Source: Cognatundibacterium curvum
GTDB taxonomy: Bacteria > Pseudomonadota > Gammaproteobacteria > Burkholderiales > Burkholderiaceae_D
Direction of reading: 5' to 3'
Assembly: GCF_014284235.1 (NCBI RefSeq)
Contig: NZ_JACOGD010000002.1
Span: forward strand, 124,001-188,000
Length of the DNA stretch: 64,000 bases
Shown one piece after another: positions 1-8,936 of the stretch (position 1 is its first letter; each line of letters begins with the position of its first letter). Both the position numbers and the translations under genes were made by a program. Below the pieces are notes generated by a model. The model was not told the DNA's origin and ran no database searches. It saw nothing but the letters and a program-made list of their open reading frames with translations.

Positions 1-1
1 T

Positions 2-469
2 ATTTTTTTGCAGCCCGGCGAGTTTTATTTCGGCGACCGGGAAACACGCATACGTACCATACTGGGTTCCTGCGTGGCGATCACCATGTGGCATCCAAGA
101 TTGCAGATAGGCGGTATGTGTCATTACATGCTGCCACAAAATAAGCGCAATCCGGATAGCAAGGAACTGGATGGTAAGTATGCCCAGGATGCGATACAGA
201 TGTTTCTGCGCGAGATCAAGGCAGCGCGTACCCGGCCATGGGATTATGAAGTGAAAATGTTTGGTGGCGGGAATCAGTTTCCTGATCATGACACCAGTGT
301 ATTTGCGGTCCCGGATCGTAATATAGAACTGGGACGACGCTTACTGGCAGAAAATGAATTTACGGTGAAAAGCGAGCACATGGGTGGAGTCGGACATCGC
401 AATGTGATGTTTGATGTCTGGTCCGGCGATGTATGGGTCAAACATGTAGAGAAAGTAATCATACCGTGA
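2..469 (+). CDS. cheD: Chemoreceptor glutamine deamidase CheD (5' partial)
   Basis: CheD deamidates glutamines on methyl-accepting chemotaxis proteins and works with the CheB methylesterase in receptor adaptation in the cytoplasm. The family signature is visible: a PGE(F/Y)Y start, the ILGSCVAI segment holding the catalytic Cys, the GGMCHYMLP segment with the catalytic His, a KMFGGGNQF stretch and a C-terminal [10 protein letters not shown] motif. The reading frame is open to the left edge and the family usually has some 30-50 more N-terminal residues, so the true start lies outside the window; the TTG at position 8 is not convincing. The stop overlaps the start of cheB. Confidence 0.93.
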   Translation: MFLQPGEFYFGDRETRIRTILGSCVAITMWHPRLQIGGMCHYMLPQNKRNPDSKELDGKYAQDAIQMFLREIKAARTRPWDYEVKMFGGGNQFPDHDTSVFAVPDRNIELGRRLLAENEFTVKSEHMGGVGHRNVMFDVWSGDVWVKHVEKVIIP

Positions 470-1554
470 CAGGCAAAATCAAAGTAATGCTGGTAGATGA
501 TTCTGCAGTGGTGCGGCAGGTACTGGCAGCCGTACTGTCTAAAGACGCAGAGATAGAAGTGATAGGTTCTGCTCCGGATCCTATCTTTGCGATGGATAAG
601 ATGAATCAGTCCTGGCCCGATGTGGTGGTGTTGGATGTGGAAATGCCACGCATGGATGGCATCACTTTTTTGAAGAAACTGATGTCGGTGCGCCCCACAC
701 CGGTCGTGATCTGCTCTACCCTGACTGAAAAGGGCGCTGCCACCTCTATGCAGGCGATGGCAGCGGGGGCTGTCGGCATCGTCACCAAACCTAAGTCAGG
801 TCTGAAAGGCTTTCTGGAGCAGGATGAGGGCGATATCGTGCAGGCGGTGAAATCTGCGGCGCAGATCGATATGCGGCGCATCAAGGCGATGTCGATGGCG
901 AGTCTGAACACGCCGCCTAAGCTCACGATTAACCAGGTCATGCCCGCTACAGACAAAGCAGCAGCGATGGTGGTGACCACCAATAAGCTGGTCGCGATAG
1001 GCACTTCAACTGGTGGCACGCAGGCGTTGGAAGTCGTGTTGAGGAATCTGGGGCGTACTACGCCTGGCATCGTGATCGTGCAGCATATGCCAGAAAAATT
1101 TACCGCAGCCTTTGCTGAAAGGCTCAATAAGATTTGCGAAATCGAAGTCTTGGAAGCGAAAAACGGCGACCGCGTAATCGATGGGCGCGCGCTGGTGGCT
1201 CCTGGCGGCAAACATATGCAGCTCAAGCGCAGCGGTGCCCAATATCATGTGGAAATCACAGATGGTCCACCGGTTAACCGTCACAAGCCTTCGGTTGATG
1301 TGCTGTTCCGTTCAGTGGCGCGCAGTGCCGGTGCGAATGCGCTTGGCATCATCATGACGGGCATGGGCGATGATGGTGCACTCGGCATGCTGGACATGCA
1401 TAACGCAGGGGCTGAAACCATAGCGCAGGATGAGAAAAGCTGTGTGGTGTATGGCATGCCCAGAGAAGCGGTTAAGCATGGTGCGGTTGATACCATCGTC
1501 CCGCTTACAGAAATTGCCACGCTGATCGGGCAATACGCACGCCGCCACAGCTGA
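466..1554 (+). CDS. cheB: Chemotaxis protein-glutamate methylesterase/glutamine deamidase CheB
   Basis: CheB removes methyl groups from receptor glutamates when phosphorylated by CheA. The N-terminal receiver domain (about residues 5-120) shows LVDDS and the phosphoacceptor Asp57 in LDVEMP. The C-terminal methylesterase domain (about 175-360) shows the GTSTGG nucleophile-Ser motif, the VQHMP catalytic His segment and a MGDDGALGM segment with the catalytic Asp. I start it at GTG 466, where GTGA overlaps the cheD stop by 4 bases and an AGAGAAAG stretch lies upstream. An in-frame upstream start at 433 would add residues unlike CheB. At 362 residues it has the normal length. It is the last gene of the chemotaxis operon seen here. 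Confidence 0.96.
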   Translation: MTGKIKVMLVDDSAVVRQVLAAVLSKDAEIEVIGSAPDPIFAMDKMNQSWPDVVVLDVEMPRMDGITFLKKLMSVRPTPVVICSTLTEKGAATSMQAMAAGAVGIVTKPKSGLKGFLEQDEGDIVQAVKSAAQIDMRRIKAMSMASLNTPPKLTINQVMPATDKAAAMVVTTNKLVAIGTSTGGTQALEVVLRNLGRTTPGIVIVQHMPEKFTAAFAERLNKICEIEVLEAKNGDRVIDGRALVAPGGKHMQLKRSGAQYHVEITDGPPVNRHKPSVDVLFRSVARSAGANALGIIMTGMGDDGALGMLDMHNAGAETIAQDEKSCVVYGMPREAVKHGAVDTIVPLTEIATLIGQYARRHS

Positions 1555-1581
1555 GCGGTGCGCGCTGCTTTGGTGCTGCGT

Positions 1582-2715
1582 TCAGCGTACCAGGTTGTGC
1601 GGCCCCACTGTGCGTATATCTTTGTTGCCAGTCAGCGCCATACTGACATCGAGTTCCTTACGCAAAATCTCCAGCATCAGACTCACACCCTGTTCACCCA
1701 TCGCACCCAGCGCATATAAGAAGGCGCGACCTATCATCGTGCCTTTGGCACCGAGCGCACAGGCTTTCAGGATGTCTTGCCCGCTGCGTATGCCGCCGTC
1801 AAACCAGACTTCCGTCTGATGTCCGACTGCTTCAGCGATCGCAGGTAAGGCCTGAATAGAAGAGATCGCACCATCGAGCTGACGGCCACCATGATTACTG
1901 ACTACGATCGCATCGGCCCCGCTTTGTACCGCCAGCCGTGCATCTTCCACATCGAGGATACCTTTGAGTATCAGCTTGCCGCCCCATTCCTGCTGTATCC
2001 ATGCCACGTCATCCCAGTTCAGCGTGGGGTCGAACTGGCTCGCGGTCCATTGACTCAGCGTGGTGATGCCGCTGCTACCTTTGACATGGCCCGCCAGATT
2101 GCCAAAGGTTTTACGGCCACCGAGGGCACGCAAAGCCCAGCCCGGCTTGCTGGCCAGATCCAGCAGATTGGCCAGGGTTAAGCGCGGAGGTACCGACATA
2201 CCGTTTTTCAAATCTTTATGGCGCTGCCCCAGTATCTGCAAATCCAGCGTCAGTATCAGCGCCGAGCAGCCACAGGCTTTGGCGCGCTGTATCAGTTCGC
2301 GCACAAAGCCACGGTCACGCATGACGTAGAGCTGAAACCAGAACGGTTTGCTGGTGACGCTGGCGATATCTTCCAGCGAACAGATACTCATGGTTGACAG
2401 CGTGAAAGGGATACCAAATTTTTCAGCAGCGATGGCGCCCAGCATTTCGCCATTTGCCCATTGCATGCCAGTCAGTCCGGTCGGCGCAATTGCGACCGGC
2501 ATCGTGACATCCTGACCGAGCAGGGTAGTGCGCGTATTGCGCTGATCGACGTTGATGGCGACCCGCTGGCGCAGCTTAATCGCGGCCAGATCATCGGTGT
2601 TGGCGCGGTAGGTGCTCTCGCTGTAAGAGCCGCTGTCCGCGTAATCATAAAAGGCTTTCGGCACCCGCTTTTTGGCGAGCAGACGTAAATCTTCCACACA
2701 GGTGATGACGGGCAT
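1582..2715 (-). CDS. lldD: FMN-dependent alpha-hydroxy acid dehydrogenase (L-lactate dehydrogenase type)
   Basis: Oxidises an L-2-hydroxy acid, probably L-lactate, using FMN and passing electrons to the respiratory chain. It is a single TIM-barrel of 377 residues. Visible family features are the N-terminal YYADSG-like helix (YDYADSGSYSE), MPVAIAPTG, FQLYV, the catalytic His motif SNHGGRQLD and the FMN-phosphate segment GGIRSGQDI. A GAGGAG ribosome site lies about 8 bases before the ATG. It converges with cheB and lies downstream of the LysR gene on the same strand. Other hydroxy acids such as mandelate or glycolate cannot be excluded from motifs alone, so the symbol is a best guess. Confidence 0.85.
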   Translation of the reverse strand: MPVITCVEDLRLLAKKRVPKAFYDYADSGSYSESTYRANTDDLAAIKLRQRVAINVDQRNTRTTLLGQDVTMPVAIAPTGLTGMQWANGEMLGAIAAEKFGIPFTLSTMSICSLEDIASVTSKPFWFQLYVMRDRGFVRELIQRAKACGCSALILTLDLQILGQRHKDLKNGMSVPPRLTLANLLDLASKPGWALRALGGRKTFGNLAGHVKGSSGITTLSQWTASQFDPTLNWDDVAWIQQEWGGKLILKGILDVEDARLAVQSGADAIVVSNHGGRQLDGAISSIQALPAIAEAVGHQTEVWFDGGIRSGQDILKACALGAKGTMIGRAFLYALGAMGEQGVSLMLEILRKELDVSMALTGNKDIRTVGPHNLVR

Positions 2716-2782
2716 GATGCGCTCCTCGATGATGAGAGTTCAAGTGTAGAGGATTTTTTGTAGCTGTGTACCTGAAGTTTTT

Positions 2783-3691
2783 TCAGGCTTCCACAAAGCG
2801 CTCAGAGATCAGTTGTCGCAACCACAGATTGCCTGCATCCTGGTGATAGCGCCTGTGCCAGAACATATTGGTTTGCAAGGCTGGTAGCCGCAGTGGTGGC
2901 GCGCAATACTCGAGGTCAAACGGCTGTGCCGCACGTTGCGCCAGTTTGAGCGGCACGGTGACCAGTAAATCGCTGGTGGCGACGATATACGGCACCGCAA
3001 CGAAGTGTGGCACCTGAAAATGCGCCGCCGCCAGCACGCCCGCTTTATCCAGTGCCTGATTGATTTTCAGATAGGGTTGTTCCTGCGAGGTCACGATCAG
3101 ATGCTGAGCTTCGACAAAATCGGCCAAGGCGATTTTTTTGCCTGCCAGCGCGTGACCGCGCCGGTACATGCAGACATAGGGCTGTCGGAACAGACGGCGC
3201 TGGTACCAGGCTTCTGATAACTGATCGAGCGCACCGATGGCCAGATCGACACGGCCTGACTCCATTTCGGTTTTCAAGTCTATGCTGGCAGCCCTGACTG
3301 TCACGATCTGTACTTTCGGCGCCACACTGCGCAACAGTGTGGCCAGCACCGGCATAAAGTAGACCTCGCCGACATCGGTCATTGCTATCGTGAAGCGGCG
3401 CTCGCTGCTGGCCGCATCGAAGGGACTGTCCACGTTCAGTGCTTCTGTCACATGGCGCAAGGCCAGATTGACCGCATCGGCTAATTGCTCGGCGCGTGGT
3501 GTGGGTTGCATGCCACTGGCCGTGCGTACAAACAAGTCATCATTAAAACTGCGCCGCAAACGGCTCAGCGCATTGCTGACCGCGGGCTGCGACAAGGACA
3601 GTTGTCGCGCCACCACAGAAATCCGGCGTTCCCGGAAGATATGCTGGAATACCACCAGTAAATTCAGGTCCAGGTCTTTAGCTTCGCGCAT
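2783..3691 (-). CDS. LysR family transcriptional regulator, divergent from hmgA
   Basis: LysR-type regulator of about 302 residues. The N-terminal winged HTH (about residues 5-65) contains RRISVVARQLSLSQPAVSNA and then LRRSFNDDLFVR, followed by a LysR substrate-binding domain. It is transcribed away from hmgA-fahA with only about 150 bases between them, which suggests it controls homogentisate catabolism in response to a pathway intermediate; this is inferred from position. I chose ATG 3691, which puts the start just before the conserved DLDLNLL segment; an in-frame TTG at 3706 would add five residues. A perfect 7-9-7 palindrome lies in the shared promoter region. Confidence 0.9.
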   Translation of the reverse strand: MREAKDLDLNLLVVFQHIFRERRISVVARQLSLSQPAVSNALSRLRRSFNDDLFVRTASGMQPTPRAEQLADAVNLALRHVTEALNVDSPFDAASSERRFTIAMTDVGEVYFMPVLATLLRSVAPKVQIVTVRAASIDLKTEMESGRVDLAIGALDQLSEAWYQRRLFRQPYVCMYRRGHALAGKKIALADFVEAQHLIVTSQEQPYLKINQALDKAGVLAAAHFQVPHFVAVPYIVATSDLLVTVPLKLAQRAAQPFDLEYCAPPLRLPALQTNMFWHRRYHQDAGNLWLRQLISERFVEA

Positions 3692-3745
3692 TATTGATTT
3701 GATCAATGGTCTGTATTTTTGTATTTATATCGTAAAAGAGATGGC

Positions 3746-3768
3746 TTTGCAGTAAAGTTCGCTGCAAA
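3746..3768. promoter_or_regulatory. Candidate LysR operator: TTTGCAG-N9-CTGCAAA palindrome
   Basis: A perfect inverted repeat with 7-base arms and a 9-base centre sits between the divergent LysR gene and hmgA. LysR regulators typically bind dyads of this spacing in such divergent promoters. The assignment to this LysR protein is inferred from position. Confidence 0.55.
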
Positions 3769-3843
3769 TTCCGTCGTCAGTGTGCAGATTTGGCTTAAGC
3801 CGCAGCTGACTTCAGTTCTTCATGCTAACGATAAGGTGTATCC

Positions 3844-5172
3844 ATGAGCACTCAGTCTTTACCGCAGCAAAATCCGCAATCACTCAGCTATCAGACAGGC
3901 TTTGCTAACGAATTTGCCACCGAAGCCTTGCCAGAGGCGCTGCCTAAGAACCAGAATTCGCCGCAGCAATGCGCATATGGCTTGTATGCGGAACAGATTT
4001 CCGGCACAGCATTCACTGCGCCACGCCACGCCAATCGCCGCAGCTGGACTTACCGCATCCGTCCGGCTGCCATGCACCAGCCTTTCGTGCAGGTAGCAAA
4101 TGGCCAAATGAGCAATGATTTTGGCGCTGTGCCTAGCACCCCGAATCAGCTGCGCTGGGACCCGCTGCCTATGCCAGCCAGTGCGACAGATTTCATTGAT
4201 GGCTGGGTCACCATGGCGGGCAATGGCTCGGCTGACGCCCAAAGCGGTTGCGCGATCCACTTGTATGCCGCGAATCGCGATATGCAGCAACGCTTTTTCT
4301 ACAATGCCGATGCAGAAATGCTCATCATTCCGCAAGTCGGTCGCCTGCATGTGCGCACCGAATTAGGTTTGCTCGACGTGGAGCCGCAGGAAATCGTGGT
4401 GATACCGCGCGGCATACGTTTTCAGATACATTTGCCGGACGGCGAAGCACGCGGTTATGTGTGCGAAAACTTCGGCGCCATGCTGAAGCTGCCTGATCTG
4501 GGCGTAATCGGCTCCAATGGCCTGGCGAATCCGCGCGATTTCCAGACCCCTGTGGCTTGGTATGAAGATAAAGAAGGCGATTTCGAATTGCTGGCAAAAT
4601 TCAGCGGTAATCTGTGGTCAGCAAAAATCGGCCATTCGCCGCTGGACGTGGTTGCGTGGCATGGTAACTTTGCGCCTTACAAATATGATCTGCGCCATTT
4701 CAATACCATAGGCTCGATTAGCTATGACCATCCTGATCCATCGATTTTCCTGGTGCTGCAATCGCCTAGCGATACACCGGGCGTGGATACTATCGATTTC
4801 GTGATTTTCCCACCGCGCTGGTTAGCCGCTGAAAACACCTTCCGCCCACCTTGGTTCCACCGCAATATCGCGAGTGAATTCATGGGACTGATTCATGGTC
4901 AGTACGATGCGAAATCGGCCGGGTTCCGTCCCGGTGGTTCCAGTCTGCATAACTGCATGAGCGGCCACGGTCCGGATGCGCCTACCTTTGATAAGGCCAG
5001 CCAGATCGACACCAGCACACCACAGAAGGTCGCTGATACCATGGCGTTTATGATAGAAACGCGTAATATCATCAAACCTAGCCGTGCCGCGATGGAATCG
5101 CCATTACTGCAGGCCGATTACTACCAATGCTGGCAGGGCATCAAAAAGAATTTCAATCCGGAGCAAAAATAA
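3844..5172 (+). CDS. hmgA: Homogentisate 1,2-dioxygenase
   Basis: Cleaves the ring of homogentisate to maleylacetoacetate with O2 and Fe(II), in tyrosine and phenylalanine breakdown. The 442-residue length matches the family. Characteristic segments are [15 protein letters not shown] at the N terminus, [12 protein letters not shown], the iron-ligand region [11 protein letters not shown] (His and Glu six apart) and the third ligand region [11 protein letters not shown]. An AAGGTG element lies just before the ATG. The fumarylacetoacetase gene follows with no gap, so the two form one operon facing away from the LysR gene. A maleylacetoacetate isomerase gene is not present in the window. Confidence 0.98.
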   Translation: MSTQSLPQQNPQSLSYQTGFANEFATEALPEALPKNQNSPQQCAYGLYAEQISGTAFTAPRHANRRSWTYRIRPAAMHQPFVQVANGQMSNDFGAVPSTPNQLRWDPLPMPASATDFIDGWVTMAGNGSADAQSGCAIHLYAANRDMQQRFFYNADAEMLIIPQVGRLHVRTELGLLDVEPQEIVVIPRGIRFQIHLPDGEARGYVCENFGAMLKLPDLGVIGSNGLANPRDFQTPVAWYEDKEGDFELLAKFSGNLWSAKIGHSPLDVVAWHGNFAPYKYDLRHFNTIGSISYDHPDPSIFLVLQSPSDTPGVDTIDFVIFPPRWLAAENTFRPPWFHRNIASEFMGLIHGQYDAKSAGFRPGGSSLHNCMSGHGPDAPTFDKASQIDTSTPQKVADTMAFMIETRNIIKPSRAAMESPLLQADYYQCWQGIKKNFNPEQK

Positions 5173-6504
5173 ATGACGCTGCAACTCAATGAAACCCATG
5201 ACGTGAACCTGCGCAGCTGGGTCACTTCTGCCAATCAGCCTGACACTGATTTCCCGATTCAGAATCTGCCATTCGCCGTATTCCGCCGTGCTGGCAGCCA
5301 TCAGAATTTCCGCATCGGTGTCGCCATCGGCGATCAGATCCTGGATTTGGCGGCTGCGCATGCAGTCCATGCATTTGCCGGTTTTACCGAATTACAGGGC
5401 GGTCATTTCACAGCAGCAGTGAATGCAGCAAATCTGAATGGCCTGATGCAGTCGGGTGCTCCGGTCTGGTCGGCATTGCGTCTGGCTTTGTCGCGTGTCT
5501 TGCGTGAAGGCAGCCCGCTGCAGGGTAGCCTGCATGCCTGCCTGTCGCCGCAAAATACGGCGGAATTTGCTTTGCCTGCGCACATTGGTGATTACACCGA
5601 TTTTTATACCTCTATTCATCATGCGACAGCAGTGGGTAAATTATTCCGTCCCGATAATCCGTTGCTGCCGAATTACAAATGGGTGCCTATCGGCTACCAC
5701 GGCCGTGCTTCCTCGATCGCGGTATCGGGTCAGCACTTCCGCCGCCCGGTTGGGCAGACTAAACCGCCGACAGTAGATGAACCGGTGTTTGGCCCGGCTA
5801 AGCGCATGGACTATGAGCTGGAAATCGGTATTTTCATCGGCCCAGGCAATGCGCTGGGTGACCGCATTCCTATGGATCAGGCAGAGTCCCATGTGTTCGG
5901 CCTGTGCCTGTTGAATGACTGGTCGGCACGTGATGTGCAAGCCTGGGAATACCAGCCCTTAGGCCCTTTCCTGGCGAAGAATTTTGCCTCGACCATTTCC
6001 CCTTGGGTAGTGACGCTGGAAGCACTGGCGCCTTACCGTACCGGCTGGCAGCGCGATAGTGCTGATCCTCAGCCTATGGCTTATCTGGAGGCATCCAGCC
6101 TGCGCAGCAGCGGCGCTTTTGATATCGAACTCGAAGTGCTGCTGCAAACCAGCAAAATGCGCGAAACCGGCACCGCGGCACAACGCCTGTCGCTGTCGAA
6201 TTTCCGTCATTCTTACTGGACCGTGTCGCAACTGGTGACCCACCATACCGTGAATGGCTGTAACCTGAATGCCGGTGATTTGCTCGGTTCCGGTACCCAA
6301 TCCGGCCCGGCCCCGGAAGAAGCCGGCTCGCTGCTGGAGCTGACCGAAGGCGGCAAAAAACCGCTGCAACTGGCGAATGGCGAACAGCGCATCTTCATGG
6401 AAGATGGCGATACCATCATCATGCGCGGCTGGGCACAAAAAGACGGTGCAGCCAGAATCGGCTTTGGCGAAGTCAGCGGAACTTTATTACCGGCAGTGAT
6501 ATAA
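5173..6504 (+). CDS. fahA: Fumarylacetoacetase
   Basis: Hydrolyses 4-fumarylacetoacetate to fumarate and acetoacetate, the last step of tyrosine breakdown. The 443-residue protein shows the two-domain family pattern: an N-terminal SH3-like part and a C-terminal catalytic part with DYTDFYTSIHHAT (metal and catalytic His), PIGYHGRASSI, DYELEIGIFIG and LNDWSARDVQAWEY. The ATG directly follows the hmgA stop codon, with GGAG about 10 bases upstream, implying translational coupling. A strong Rho-independent terminator follows after about 20 bases. Confidence 0.98.
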   Translation: MTLQLNETHDVNLRSWVTSANQPDTDFPIQNLPFAVFRRAGSHQNFRIGVAIGDQILDLAAAHAVHAFAGFTELQGGHFTAAVNAANLNGLMQSGAPVWSALRLALSRVLREGSPLQGSLHACLSPQNTAEFALPAHIGDYTDFYTSIHHATAVGKLFRPDNPLLPNYKWVPIGYHGRASSIAVSGQHFRRPVGQTKPPTVDEPVFGPAKRMDYELEIGIFIGPGNALGDRIPMDQAESHVFGLCLLNDWSARDVQAWEYQPLGPFLAKNFASTISPWVVTLEALAPYRTGWQRDSADPQPMAYLEASSLRSSGAFDIELEVLLQTSKMRETGTAAQRLSLSNFRHSYWTVSQLVTHHTVNGCNLNAGDLLGSGTQSGPAPEEAGSLLELTEGGKKPLQLANGEQRIFMEDGDTIIMRGWAQKDGAARIGFGEVSGTLLPAVI

Positions 6505-6525
6505 GCATACCCAGCACTCAAGACT

Positions 6526-6563
6526 AAACCCGTGCCGTCTGCCTGACGCGCACGGGTTTTTTT
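6526..6563 (+). terminator. Rho-independent terminator of hmgA-fahA
   Basis: AAACCCGTGC and GCACGGGTTT arms around a 14-base loop, followed by a run of T, placed 21 bases after the fahA stop. Confidence 0.9.
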
Positions 6564-6658
6564 CTGATATCTCTGGCTTGCACAAAATACGTATTGCAGC
6601 CGTCGTCAGACTTGCTTAAGCTGGATCACACCTAAGTCGCAATTCAAGAGGCACACAA

Positions 6659-6961
6659 ATGAAAACCCTGCGTTGGATCGTCCTCATGTTATTCCTGATT
6701 GGCCTGGTGCTGGCGATTGCGCATGCCTTGATGCCTGCATTCGCATTGAGCGAGGCGGCTGCCTATCTGGTGGCAGCGGCTTTGGCCGGAGCCGTAGTGC
6801 TGTTGGCGGTGATCGTGCTGAGTTTGCGCTGGCGCGCCTGGATCTGGCGTCAGGGAGGCACCGACGTGCAGTGGCTGTGGTTTTCTGAAGATCCGCCCGG
6901 ATTACCGACGGTGCGTCAGACCCGGCAACAACGCGCCGAACAGCGGCGTCATTCCTCATGA
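6659..6961 (+). CDS. Small two-span membrane protein of unknown function
   Basis: A 100-residue protein with two hydrophobic segments (about residues 5-27 and 36-56) and a basic, Gln/Arg-rich cytoplasmic-type tail. I do not recognise a family. Codon choice looks native, an AAGAGG element lies about 9 bases upstream of the ATG, and the stop overlaps the next gene's start in ATGA, which supports it as a real, co-translated gene. Its function cannot be read from the sequence. The partner is an ACT-domain protein. Confidence 0.7.
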   Translation: MKTLRWIVLMLFLIGLVLAIAHALMPAFALSEAAAYLVAAALAGAVVLLAVIVLSLRWRAWIWRQGGTDVQWLWFSEDPPGLPTVRQTRQQRAEQRRHSS

Positions 6962-7365
6962 GCGGCGCTATCCGTGAGCTGAGTCAATTGCTGGCGCACA
7001 TGAAGCCGGTATTGCAGGAGGGCGTCTACGCGCTGGTCTGTGTGCCGCACGATGCTGAGCGTCTGGACTTGCCCGCATTGGTGCGCATCCGCGAAGCTGA
7101 AGGCTGGACCTTAGTTTTGGAAGAGTCAGTTGCACAGCAGGCGCAACTGGAGGTGTTGTTTCGTGCCGCCTGGATCACACTGCAGGTGCATTCAGATTTG
7201 CAAGCCGTCGGTCTGACTGCTGCATTTTCCACTGCGCTGGCGCAGGCTGGCATCAGCTGTAATGTCGTGGCTGGCGCTTTTCACGATCATTTACTGGTGC
7301 CTGTCGACGATGCCACGGCAGCGATGGCCGTGCTGCAGGCTTTGCAGCAGCAAGCGGCCCGCTGA
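6958..7365 (+). CDS. ACT domain-containing protein
   Basis: A 135-residue cytoplasmic protein resembling the stand-alone ACT-domain proteins (COG3602 type), with the segments GVYALVCVP, LTLQVHSDLQAVGLTAAFSTALA and ISCNVVAGAFHDHLLVP typical of that group. ACT domains bind small ligands such as amino acids, and these stand-alone proteins have no assigned role. It overlaps the upstream membrane-protein gene by 4 bases (ATGA) and converges with a thioredoxin-like gene 11 bases away. Confidence 0.8.
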   Translation: MSGAIRELSQLLAHMKPVLQEGVYALVCVPHDAERLDLPALVRIREAEGWTLVLEESVAQQAQLEVLFRAAWITLQVHSDLQAVGLTAAFSTALAQAGISCNVVAGAFHDHLLVPVDDATAAMAVLQALQQQAAR

Positions 7366-7376
7366 TTTCTACTGTC

Positions 7377-7880
7377 TTAAGCCAGTAATTCCCATAGGCG
7401 ATCCCAGTCGTCCGGGCGAAATGCGCCTTCACGCTTGAACACCAGCTGATGCCGGGCATCTAAGACAAAGTGAGTGGGTGTGCTGCTGATATTGCCGAAG
7501 TTGTCTTTATGGCCGGGAGCCATACGCCAGGCCGTCGGGAAGCGCTGGCTCTTGGGGTAGGCCTGAGTGGTGACCTCATTGTATTCGTCGAGTTCTTTTT
7601 TGTTTTTGTCGAGATTGACGCCCAGTAAAGTAAATTTTTTACTGCTATTACCTGCGTAAAACTCACGCATTAACTTCAAATCTTTACTGCACACATCACA
7701 ATCGACAGTAAAAAAACTGACCAGCACAACTCTGCCGGCAAAATCCTGTAAGCCTAGCGGTTTGCCATTCACGTCCGTGCCTTGCAATTGTAAGCGACTC
7801 GCTTCCGCTGCATAGCTCGATGAGCTCAAGCCTACTAATACACTGGCAGCTGTGGTTTGCAGAAATTGGCGACGATGCAT
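7377..7880 (-). CDS. Thioredoxin-fold (TlpA/AhpC-TSA type) protein with Tat-type signal
   Basis: A 167-residue exported thiol-redox protein. The N terminus MHRRQFLQTT followed by a hydrophobic stretch and an AEA-like cleavage region looks like a twin-arginine signal (RRQFL). The thioredoxin fold has the redox motif CDVC at residues 61-64 after VVLVSFFTVD and a cis-Pro segment STPTHFVLD. I start it at ATG 7880, preceded by GGGAG, rather than the in-frame start at 7919, since this exposes the signal. The partner is unknown; it may reduce or protect periplasmic cysteines. Confidence 0.82.
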   Translation of the reverse strand: MHRRQFLQTTAASVLVGLSSSSYAAEASRLQLQGTDVNGKPLGLQDFAGRVVLVSFFTVDCDVCSKDLKLMREFYAGNSSKKFTLLGVNLDKNKKELDEYNEVTTQAYPKSQRFPTAWRMAPGHKDNFGNISSTPTHFVLDARHQLVFKREGAFRPDDWDRLWELLA

Positions 7881-8047
7881 AGGGTCTCCCGAAAAGTGGA
7901 TAAAACCAGGTGCTTGCATAAGCTTGCAGCTGGCGGTGCATGATTAGTCTGGCAGCGCACAAAATACTTTCACTATAGAAGAAAAATATTTTGTCTCAAG
8001 GCAATTCAATGTGCATTCAATTGTAGTGGCTGTCAGTGTGACCGTGT

Positions 8048-8806
8048 TTAATCTTCCGCCATCCAGAAAAACACCACAGTCAGGCGTTTATCGCGCAGGC
8101 TTTGGCCGAAGTAGCCGGTGGCGCTGTGGACCAGATTGGCTTTGTACAGAATCATGCGATTGAATACATTTTCCACGCGCAGGTCTTCATACCAGGCTTG
8201 AATTGGCAGGCCACGCACTTTGAGCGCATCGACCAGATTATTGTTCGGGGCTGCCACGATGTTGCCGCCGATGGCGCCATTCGGATAGCGCAGTCGGCAA
8301 AAGCTGGTGCCGGAATCCGGGGCCGGATCGCGGCTCAGGTAAATTACGCAGGCATAACGGCACAGGCTGCGGCTATCGGTATGTGGGTGCGGACGTCCTT
8401 CTTGCTGGCCGACCAGTTGCGCCACATTGCTATCCAGCTTCAATCCGCCGGGAGCCTGACCCGTCCAGAGTTTTTGCTTGCCAGTCAATTGCTTCACCTT
8501 AGCCTCCAGTGCCGCCAGTTCCTCAGGCAACAGCGCACCGTGAAAGCGCATGCCCGGCCAGCTTTCCTGGGTATAGGGTTTGCCGTACTGCCACTGCTCG
8601 CGTTGATAGCAGCGCTCTGCGATTTCTTCTGCATTCGGCAAGGCCTGATCCACGATCCAGTAATTTTTACCGTGCTCCAGCGGCTCATACGGCAGGCTGG
8701 GTGCGATGGCGGGGACGGGGGGTAACAAGACCCCAGGTGCGGGTAATGGCAACATAGCGGGCAGTTCAGTCGTGGTTTGATACGTATCAGGAAGTGGCCG
8801 TGCCAC
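8048..8806 (-). CDS. DUF6445 family, 2-oxoglutarate/Fe(II) oxygenase-like protein
   Basis: A protein of up to 252 residues resembling DUF6445 proteins, which look like 2-oxoglutarate/Fe(II) dioxygenases and often accompany flavin-dependent halogenases. The HPHTDSRSLCRYACVIYLS segment supplies an HxD-type metal pair and HSATGYFG plus RLTVVFFW the distal His and the Arg for the co-substrate. Those roles are inferred from the fold pattern. The start is uncertain: GTG 8806 or ATG 8755 (the latter gives 235 residues), neither with a good ribosome site. It stands alone, with no halogenase beside it. Confidence 0.75.
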   Translation of the reverse strand: MARPLPDTYQTTTELPAMLPLPAPGVLLPPVPAIAPSLPYEPLEHGKNYWIVDQALPNAEEIAERCYQREQWQYGKPYTQESWPGMRFHGALLPEELAALEAKVKQLTGKQKLWTGQAPGGLKLDSNVAQLVGQQEGRPHPHTDSRSLCRYACVIYLSRDPAPDSGTSFCRLRYPNGAIGGNIVAAPNNNLVDALKVRGLPIQAWYEDLRVENVFNRMILYKANLVHSATGYFGQSLRDKRLTVVFFWMAED

Positions 8807-8936
8807 TCAGAAAGTGGTCTTGCTGAGTGCTTGGCCTAGTATGCGCAATGCAAGGCCGCCCGCCTAGTAACAGCTTATAAATCCGCTGACACGTGTTGCT
8901 TTCACGCCAATTACTTCGTTCGGCCACCTGGTTTGC

